Assembly (NCBI GenBank): GCA_963667675.1 | Contig: OY763929.1 | Location: forward strand, 124,001-188,000 | Reading direction: 5' to 3' | DNA length: 64,000 bases | Source of the DNA: G963667675 sp963667675 | GTDB lineage: Bacteria; Chloroflexota; Dehalococcoidia; Lucifugimonadales; UBA3495 | Shown here: in pieces, positions 42,620 to 48,875 of the stretch | How the letters are laid out: each line of letters starts with the position of its first letter | Numbering within the stretch: position 1 is the stretch's first letter | Translations under genes and position numbers: made by a program | The notes under the pieces: model-generated | What the model saw: only the letters and a program-made list of their open reading frames with translations | The model's database searches: none | What the model was told of the DNA's origin: nothing

Positions 42620-43402
42620 ATGAGATTCGATGGGAAGGTGGCCCTTGTCACGGGTGGCAGCGCAGGTATTGGCCGGGCCACCGTGCTGGCCTATGCCAGG
42701 GCCGGAGCACAGGTCGTCATTGGTGACATAAACGTCGCGGAGGGTGAGGATACGGTCCGCGCGGTGGAGGAAGCCGGCAGTGAGGCTGCCTTCATTCGGA
42801 CTGACGTGTCCCAAAGGTCAGACGTCGAAGCGCTGGTCGAAGGCGCCATCGCCCGTTTCGGCCGGCTCGACTGTGCTTTCAATAACGCGGGCGTCGACAA
42901 CCGGCATTTCTCAGTGGGAGAGTTGCCTGAGGAGGAGTGGGACCGTGTTCACGGCATAAACCTGAAAGGGATGATGTTCTGCCTGCACTACGAGATCCCT
43001 CGTATGGTGGCCATGGGCGGCGGAGCGATAGTGAATTCCTCGTCGGTCGTAGGCTTGATCGGCAGTCCGGTATCTGCGGCTTACATAGCCAGCAAACATG
43101 GAGTCACCGGTCTGACGAAATCGGCGGCGCTGGACTATGCCAACAAGGGCATCCGGGTCAATGCCGTATGCCCGGGGGTCATCAGGACCGCCATAATAGA
43201 TGCATATTTGAAGGAGACTCCCGACGCGGCAGCCCAACTTGCAACCCAGGCGCCGATGAGGCGCATGGGCACGCCGGAGGAGGTGGCGGCCGCAGTAGTC
43301 TGGCTGACTTCCGATGAAGCCTCGTTCGTGACTGGACAGACGCTGGCCATCGACGGAGGGTGGACAGCGGGAGCAGCGCCGGTAAGCGAGGAACCCCTTT
43401 AA
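42620..43402 (+). CDS. SDR family NAD(P)-dependent oxidoreductase
   Basis: 260-residue classical short-chain dehydrogenase. VALVTGGSAGIGRA at the N-terminus, NNAGVDNRHFSVGELPEEEWDR, the serine in NSSSVVGLIG, catalytic YIASK, NAVCPGVIRT and FVTGQTLAIDGGWTAGAAP. It is the close paralog of the SDR at 35373 but on the opposite strand, so the copies bracket the interval 36.2-42.6 kb. An AGGAT lies 6 to 10 bases before the ATG. Likely oxidises a sugar or polyol hydroxyl. Confidence 0.92.
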   Translation: MRFDGKVALVTGGSAGIGRATVLAYARAGAQVVIGDINVAEGEDTVRAVEEAGSEAAFIRTDVSQRSDVEALVEGAIARFGRLDCAFNNAGVDNRHFSVGELPEEEWDRVHGINLKGMMFCLHYEIPRMVAMGGGAIVNSSSVVGLIGSPVSAAYIASKHGVTGLTKSAALDYANKGIRVNAVCPGVIRTAIIDAYLKETPDAAAQLATQAPMRRMGTPEEVAAAVVWLTSDEASFVTGQTLAIDGGWTAGAAPVSEEPL

Positions 43403-43515
43403 CTCCCCAGAGGGGTTAACAACGCCGGCGGACCAGGCTCGCGGCCTGTTCGCTCCCCGCAATCGGCCCGCGCTAAAGGCGGAAGGATACTTTGGGACCG
43501 ACGGTCAGCAGCGGC

Positions 43516-43923
43516 CTAGGCCCTGACTCCAATCTGCGACTCGAGCCCAGCCACGTCTAATATCGCCCACTCCTCTGAAACCTTGCCCCCCACGATTTTG
43601 AAGACGCCAACCGCCTCTACCCTTATGGACTTCCCCGTCGGCTGGTGGCCCATGAACACTCCCTTGTGAGTTCCCCGCAGCGTCGCCCGCAGGAATACTT
43701 CATCCCCGTCGGACATCCACTGGTCGTAGTCGTGCACCAGGTCCGGGAACCCGGTGTAGAGCATGTTTACCCTCTCATCCCATCCGGCCCTGTCGACGTC
43801 CGGGGGCTGGCCGGCAACATGGGCTGTGAAGTCGCTGGTTACCAGCTCGGCAACAGCAGCCGGGTCCTGCCTGTCCAACGCATCGAACAGCTTTTGCACC
43901 AACGCCCTGTTTTCTTCAGACAT
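43516..43923 (-). CDS. Ester cyclase/SnoaL-like polyketide cyclase family protein
   Basis: 135-residue NTF2-fold protein. Sequence order is typical of SnoaL-like ester cyclases: LVQKLFDALDRQDPAAVAELVTSDFTAHV, RVNMLYTGFPDLVHDYDQWMSDGDEVFLRATLRGTHKGVFMGHQPTGKSIRVEAVGVFKIVGGKVSEEW. Acid and histidine residues lining the pocket are present. Family members are small enzymes or ligand binders with many substrates; none can be named here. It converges with the SDR at 42620. Confidence 0.88.
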   Translation of the reverse strand: MSEENRALVQKLFDALDRQDPAAVAELVTSDFTAHVAGQPPDVDRAGWDERVNMLYTGFPDLVHDYDQWMSDGDEVFLRATLRGTHKGVFMGHQPTGKSIRVEAVGVFKIVGGKVSEEWAILDVAGLESQIGVRA

Positions 43924-44089
43924 GCTACATTCTCCACTTAGACATAGATTGGATAAGAGTTATACCTTGTTAGCTATCGTGCATTATAGCACTGCCAATA
44001 GTCCGCCTTGTTGGTCTCGCGGCTATGTCCAGGACTCATGCGAATGTTTGTGAGAGCCGTTGGTTATTCCGGCCAGGCAAAAGGCTCCA

Positions 44090-45091
44090 TCATCCGGCGA
44101 CTTGGCCGACTTCCACCGGCAAGCCGGTGCGGGCCGATTCGTAAGCCTTCAGCACCAAGTCCAGGTCCTGCAACCCCTCTTCGCCGGTCATGGCCGGCTC
44201 CGACGCTTCCATGATGCTCCGTCGGAATTCCAGCGCCATGGACGCCAGACCTCGCTGGTCGTAGCCGAGTTGACGTACCTCGTGGGAATCGGCGTATTCG
44301 ATCCTAAGCGAGTGGGGGCCTTGATCGTGCAACTCGAAATAGAGATTCGCCTGCGTGCCGCTGACGCTGACCCAGGTAACCTCGGCCGGCTTGCCGATGG
44401 CCCAGCTGAAGTTAATTACGCCCACCACTCCGTCGGGTGAGCGCGTGTTAACAACGATGCCGTCCTCGGCTTCCAGCCCCTGGACGCCCGGCGGCACTTC
44501 GACTGCATATACCTGGTCTGGCCGCCCGGCCAGATAGGCCAGGACACTGGCTTTATGGATCCCACCGTCCATCCAGATCCCGCCGCCGGTTATCAGTTTA
44601 TCGTTGCGCCACGATGTGGGGTCGAATGGGTGTTCTTGCTGCACCTGGATAAGGCGGACCCGGCCCAGGCCTCCTGAATCGATGATCCTCTTTGCCTCCT
44701 GCACCGGGGCGCGGAACCGGTAGTTCTCAGCAATCATCAGCTTCACGCCGGCGGCGTTGGCCGCCGATATGATTGCCTGGGCTTCATCTACGGTCCGCGC
44801 TATGGGCTTTTCCAGCAGGATGTGTTTTTTCGCCCGAGCCGCAAGCCGGGCGTGTTCCAAGTGGAGGTGATGGGGAGTGCATATATATAACGCTTCCACG
44901 CGGGGGTCGGCGGCGGCGTCCTCGTAGGAGCCGAAGGCCCCCGCCCCGTTGAACTCGTTGCAGTAGTCATTGGCGCGGGCGTAGTCCCGGCTGGCGAAGA
45001 AGAGGTCTACCCTGTCCCTCGCCACAGCGACTTGTTCGGCGAAAGTACGGGCGAACCCCCCGCAGCCTATAACGCAAAGCCCCAGCTTCAA
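44090..45091 (-). CDS. Gfo/Idh/MocA family oxidoreductase
   Basis: 333-residue NAD(P)-dependent dehydrogenase. N-terminal LGLCVIGCGGFARTFAEQV is the Rossmann loop, ARAKKHILLEKPIARTVDEAQAI carries the conserved EKP lysine, and GGGIWMDGGIHKASVLAYLAG is the C-terminal catalytic stretch with its histidine. It differs clearly from the copy at 28876. Likely oxidises a sugar or cyclitol hydroxyl. It is the last enzyme of the carbohydrate block and is followed by divergent unrelated genes. Confidence 0.9.
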   Translation of the reverse strand: MKLGLCVIGCGGFARTFAEQVAVARDRVDLFFASRDYARANDYCNEFNGAGAFGSYEDAAADPRVEALYICTPHHLHLEHARLAARAKKHILLEKPIARTVDEAQAIISAANAAGVKLMIAENYRFRAPVQEAKRIIDSGGLGRVRLIQVQQEHPFDPTSWRNDKLITGGGIWMDGGIHKASVLAYLAGRPDQVYAVEVPPGVQGLEAEDGIVVNTRSPDGVVGVINFSWAIGKPAEVTWVSVSGTQANLYFELHDQGPHSLRIEYADSHEVRQLGYDQRGLASMALEFRRSIMEASEPAMTGEEGLQDLDLVLKAYESARTGLPVEVGQVAG

Positions 45092-45335
45092 ACTAATGCC
45101 TCAAAACGCCTGACTGGAGAGCTACCCCCACCCTTAGCGAGACCAGGAACCCGGCCTCAGGGTGCAAAGTATAGCAACCTGCAAAATTCGGGTGCAAGCC
45201 GGCCGCCAGCGGCTGGGATCTGCCAGCAGGACTCGACTGCTGTACGCAGCGTATGGTCAAGGGCCCGGCTCAACCAAGTCCGTTGGAACGGCTATAATCT
45301 CCTGGTCCAGACCTACATAAGACTTAGGAGGCTCC

Positions 45336-45656
45336 ATGTACATAATCATTGAACCTGTCCAGATCAAGGAAGGATTCAAGGAGCAATTCATCGAGGGGCT
45401 GACCGAAAACGCCCGCAGCGCCGTCCGCGATGAACCCGGCTGCCTGAGGTTCGACGTGGTCCAGGACGGCAACGTTGACGACAGGATATGGATCTACGAA
45501 GTCTACGTGGACGAGGCTGCTTTCCACGCCCATACCCGCACGCCTCATTTCCTCAAGTTCTTTGCCGTGGGTGAAGAATGGAAAGCGGATGCAGGGCTGG
45601 TGGGCGCCGGCAGGGGGGCCTTCAACATCTCGCCGACAGACGACGAGTGGTCGTAG
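45336..45656 (+). CDS. Antibiotic biosynthesis monooxygenase (ABM/YgiN-like) family protein
   Basis: 106-residue dimeric alpha/beta-barrel protein. MYIIIEPVQIKEGFKEQFIEGLTENARSAVRDEPGCLRFDVVQDGNVDDRIWIYEVYVDEAAFHAHTRTPHFLKFF shows the complete ABM pattern with DEPGCLRFDV and HxxTPHF. YgiN-type members oxidise quinols or act in cofactor-free oxygenation; others are heme-degrading. AGGAGG precedes the ATG. It stands alone on the plus strand. Confidence 0.9.
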   Translation: MYIIIEPVQIKEGFKEQFIEGLTENARSAVRDEPGCLRFDVVQDGNVDDRIWIYEVYVDEAAFHAHTRTPHFLKFFAVGEEWKADAGLVGAGRGAFNISPTDDEWS

Positions 45657-45800
45657 TCCGAAGAACGCTGCGCGAGCTAGGTGTAACGCCTTGGCTTAGA
45701 CACACCTTGCCAGCTTCCGACCCTTCATAGACCTACAGCAGCACTACCCATCGGAAGGTTTGTAGTTCAGTACACGTAGGCCCACCATGACGTACCGCAG

Positions 45801-45832
45801 ACGTATGGGCGGTTCGCGAACCGCCCATACGT
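45801..45832. repeat. Perfect 32-bp palindrome
   Basis: ACGTATGGGCGGTTCG followed immediately by its exact complement, with no loop at all. It lies in a 735-base spacer without intact genes. It could be a dimeric protein-binding site, a recombination site or a cruciform-forming repeat. Confidence 0.6.
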
Positions 45833-45871
45833 TGGGAACCCCTGGCCTTCCCCGTCGCGCCGGGGCGTCTG

Positions 45872-45930
45872 CCGGTTCGTGCTTCGACAAGTCCTTCGAC
45901 TGGGATCAGGACAGGCTCAGCGCGAACGGG
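45872..45930. repeat. REP-like hairpin repeat, long form
   Basis: CCGGTTCGTG at the left and CGCGAACGGG at the right, with an inner GTCCTTCGAC / ATCAGGAC pairing. Same GTTCG...CGAAC family as 53061. Confidence 0.5.
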
Positions 45931-45987
45931 GGCTTGGGCGGAATGCCAGCCGGGAAAGGGACTGCCCCAGGTTGATGCGCCCGGCTC

Positions 45988-46068
45988 CTAATGCTCAGCC
46001 TTCTGGGATTCCAAGGCTTCCAGGATGCTGCCGGGGGTCATGGGCAGCTTGGTCAGCCGTACGCCCAC
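45988..46068 (-). pseudogene. 3' remnant of a molybdopterin hydroxylase (xanthine dehydrogenase family) gene
   Basis: The last 26 residues of this frame, VGVRLTKLPMTPGSILEALE and six more, match the C-terminus of the intact gene at 48876 (VGVRMTKLPMTPGSILEALE). The DNA matches too over about 80 bases, including TTCCAGGATGCTGCCGGGGG. Upstream of 46068 the similarity stops abruptly. It is a decayed or truncated duplicate about 3 kb from the full gene, with the CobW-WD40 operon between them. Confidence 0.7.
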
Positions 46069-46300
46069 AAGGCTGGGGTCCGTATGGCCTTGGTGGACCA
46101 TTCTTGCCGCCCAGGTCTGTGGCAACGGCCTCCACTGGTGCACAAATATTCTGTTGTTTCGCCGCGCATCATGCCATCCTCCGGTAACTTCATTTGAGAG
46201 GCAACGATATCCCCCGCTGCAACAATAGTTGTGAGTCAATTCGTCTGGTTGACAGCTACGGCGCCGGCATCATAAAATCTCTAGATGATATATAGTATCG

Positions 46301-46347
46301 ATAATGGCCTTACCTATATAGCTGTATGGCTCCTACTATAATGGCCT
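46301..46347 (+). promoter_or_regulatory. Repeat-bearing promoter region of the CobW operon
   Basis: ATAATGGCCT occurs at 46301-46310 and again at 46338-46347, with a third weaker match (TGTATGGCTC) at 46323. The whole stretch 46265-46375 is unusually AT-rich for this DNA. It ends about 45 bases before the start codon. Plausible binding site for a metal-responsive repressor such as Zur; unproven. Confidence 0.4.
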
Positions 46348-46391
46348 CTTATTGCTACTAAGTATCAATATGCCCTGAAGGGAGATTCTAT

Positions 46392-47819
46392 ATGAACACG
46401 CAGCGCAGAGTACCTGTTACCATCCTTACCGGCTTCCTCGGCTCTGGCAAAACGACTCTGCTCAACCGGATCTTGACTGAAGAGCACGGCAAGCGCATTG
46501 CCGTGATCGAGAACGAGTTTGGGGAGGTTGGCATCGATCAGGCGCTCGTCATCAACGCTGACGAAGAGGTCTTCGAGATGTCCAACGGTTGCATCTGCTG
46601 CACGGTGCGCGGAGACCTGATTCGGGTACTCAACAATCTGAATAAGCGCCGCGACAAGTTTGACTATGTGTTGGTGGAGACCACGGGGCTTGCCGATCCC
46701 GGTCCGGTCGCTCAGACGTTCTTCATGGACGACGAGCTTCGCGCGGAATACGCGCTTGACGGTATCGTCACCCTCGTCGATGCAGCCCACATCGACCAGC
46801 AGCTCGGCCGAAGCGACGAAAGTACGGAGCAAATCGCCTTCGCAGACGTCCTCTTGCTCAACAAGACGGATCTCGTCAACGACGAGACCCTTGACAGTCT
46901 GGAGTCTCGGCTCCGGGGCATGAACCGAATGGCCCGAGTCCTACGCAGCGAAATGGCGAACGTACCTGTAGACACTGTGCTCGACCTAGCCGCTTTCGAC
47001 CTGGACCAGGTGCTCGAACGTCGTCCCACCTTCCTAGAGCCGGAGTATCCCTTCGAATGGACGGGAGTCTATTCGCTCGATACCGGCCGCTACGAGCTCA
47101 ACCTCGCCGATGGACCTGATCCGTCGATGTCCCTCGTCGTCGTGTCCGACCAGGGCACGGATGACGCTGCCCTCCGGGAGAGTGCGGAGTGGTGCGTACG
47201 GCAGTACGCCGAACCTGCGGTGACCATTCATCCAGGAGGAGAGATTCCGGTCGGAAAGCATGTGAGCCTCCCGCTCGATTCCCCGGGGCGCAAATCGTTC
47301 TTCTTTGAGGTCGCTGCCCCGGCCCGGGTTGGCCTCTTCACGCAGCACCTCCCGGAGGAGTTCGATCTCCAACTGAGGAACGCGGATGGAGAGGCTTTCA
47401 AACTGGCGGGCAACTTTTGCTCCGAGCCTGCCTGCACAGAGACAGATACAGGCGCACCACGCATCAAGGGAGCGGCGGTTCCCTCCGAAGCCGAGCGGAC
47501 ATGGGTCGCCCAGCACGAGCACGACGACGAGGTGGGATCGATCTCCATCGAGATAGACGGCGACGCCGATCCCGAAAAGCTCAACGCCTGGCTTGGCCAA
47601 CTGCTCCGGGAGCGCGGGGTGGACATCTTCCGAATGAAGGGCTTCATCAGCGTCGCCGGGGAATCGCGTCGCTTCGTCTTCCAAGGGGTCCACATGCTCT
47701 TTGACGGCCAGCCGGACCGCGAATGGGGGGACGCGCCCCGCCGCAATCAACTTGTCTTCATCGGACGAAACCTCGATGAACAAAGCATGCGGCAGGAGTT
47801 CGCAGCATGCCTGGTTTAG
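46392..47819 (+). CDS. CobW/COG0523 family GTPase, putative metallochaperone
   Basis: 475-residue G3E GTPase. P-loop GFLGSGKTT (residues 13-21), ENEFGEVGID, the metal-binding CxCC in NGCICCTVRGDL, VETTGLADPGP, NKTDL for guanine. Residues of about 220-370 form an insertion (EWTGVYSLDTGRYELNLADG ... LFTQHLPEEFDLQL ... FCSEPAC) before HEHDDEV and the CobW_C domain (VDIFRMKGFISVAGESRRFVFQGVHMLFDG). Relatives deliver zinc or other metals to client proteins, often under zinc limitation. The start overlaps nothing; AAGGGAG lies upstream. Its 3' end overlaps the WD40 gene. Confidence 0.92.
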   Translation: MNTQRRVPVTILTGFLGSGKTTLLNRILTEEHGKRIAVIENEFGEVGIDQALVINADEEVFEMSNGCICCTVRGDLIRVLNNLNKRRDKFDYVLVETTGLADPGPVAQTFFMDDELRAEYALDGIVTLVDAAHIDQQLGRSDESTEQIAFADVLLLNKTDLVNDETLDSLESRLRGMNRMARVLRSEMANVPVDTVLDLAAFDLDQVLERRPTFLEPEYPFEWTGVYSLDTGRYELNLADGPDPSMSLVVVSDQGTDDAALRESAEWCVRQYAEPAVTIHPGGEIPVGKHVSLPLDSPGRKSFFFEVAAPARVGLFTQHLPEEFDLQLRNADGEAFKLAGNFCSEPACTETDTGAPRIKGAAVPSEAERTWVAQHEHDDEVGSISIEIDGDADPEKLNAWLGQLLRERGVDIFRMKGFISVAGESRRFVFQGVHMLFDGQPDREWGDAPRRNQLVFIGRNLDEQSMRQEFAACLV

Positions 47820-48859
47820 ATGCCGCCAGCCCGAATGGCGTTCTCAACGAGGGCTGGACTGCGCTGGTCGGCGACTACGCTATCGCCGGAGGTTGGAGCC
47901 GGGGCGGCGAGGCGCTGGTCGTTGGCGATACCGAGGGCGGCGTTTACGCCTTCGACGGCGAGTCCGGCGCGACCGCCTGGGAGCAGCCCGGGGTTCATGA
48001 CGGTGGTGTGCTCTCGGTGGCAATCCACCCTAAACAAGACGCATTCGCCACGGTCGGTCAGGACGGCCGGGCCTTAATCTGGAGCGCCGCCGAAGGCCAG
48101 GTAAGCCGGGCTATCGACGTCGGAAGCGATTGGGTTGAAAACGTGGCGTGGTCGCCAGACGGCAAACTGCTGGCGGCTTCCTGCTCTCGGCAGGTTCACG
48201 TCTATGACGCGGACGGCGCGGAGGTTTGGCGGTCTGATGACCATCCCAGCACCGTCAGCGCGATCGCCTGGTCGAGCGCGAGGCAACTGGCGACGGCCTG
48301 TTACGGTCGAGTGACGTTCTTCGACGCTGCCACTGGCGAGCTTCGCCAAAAGCTGGAATGGCAGGGATCCTTGGTGTCGATGGTACTGAGCCCTGACGGG
48401 GGAATCGTTGTTTGCGGCAGCCAGGACAACTCAGTGCATTTCTGGCGGCGCGCCACGGGGCAGGACTCCGAGATGTTCGGATATCCCGGCAAGCCGTCGG
48501 CCCTGGCTTTTGATGATACGGGCACCCTCTTGGCCACCGGCGGCGGGGAGGCGGTAACGGTCTGGAGCTTCCGGAAAAGTGGTCCGGAAGGGACCAAGCC
48601 CGGCGTTCTGAAGTTTCATGTTCAACCCATCACGACCCTTGCTTTCGCTCCCGGCGCGATGCGCCTGGCGTCGGGCGGCCGGGATGGCGCAGTGGTTGTG
48701 TGGTCGCTCAAGAAAAATGGACGGGGCGGCCAGATAGGGGCCGAGGACGTGGGGGGGCCAGTGGCCGAATTATATTGGAAGCCTGATGGGGGCGGGCTTG
48801 CCGCCCTGGACGCGGGGGGCGGCGTGACGGTTTGGCGCATAGGCTGGCCCGGGCGCTAG
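47807..48859 (+). CDS. WD40 repeat protein
   Basis: 350-residue beta-propeller of about seven WD40-like blades. Repeats end in patterns such as VYAFDGESG, ALIWSAAEG, VHVYDADG, VTFFDAATG, VHFWRRATG, VTVWSF and VVVWSLKKNG, each preceded by a GG..LA or DGALA-type turn. No signal peptide. The ATG at 47807 lies inside the end of the CobW gene (13-base overlap), so it is translationally coupled with it. A propeller coupled to a COG0523 GTPase suggests a client, scaffold or sensor role in metal delivery; that is inference. Confidence 0.88.
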   Translation: MPGLDAASPNGVLNEGWTALVGDYAIAGGWSRGGEALVVGDTEGGVYAFDGESGATAWEQPGVHDGGVLSVAIHPKQDAFATVGQDGRALIWSAAEGQVSRAIDVGSDWVENVAWSPDGKLLAASCSRQVHVYDADGAEVWRSDDHPSTVSAIAWSSARQLATACYGRVTFFDAATGELRQKLEWQGSLVSMVLSPDGGIVVCGSQDNSVHFWRRATGQDSEMFGYPGKPSALAFDDTGTLLATGGGEAVTVWSFRKSGPEGTKPGVLKFHVQPITTLAFAPGAMRLASGGRDGAVVVWSLKKNGRGGQIGAEDVGGPVAELYWKPDGGGLAALDAGGGVTVWRIGWPGR

Positions 48860-48875
48860 CCGGTCCAGCCGGCGT

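Noticed and set aside
45787..46228. Several short plus-strand frames in the spacer before the CobW operon
   Set aside because: They cover the palindrome, a REP-like repeat and the hydroxylase remnant, with no ribosome-binding sites or protein features.
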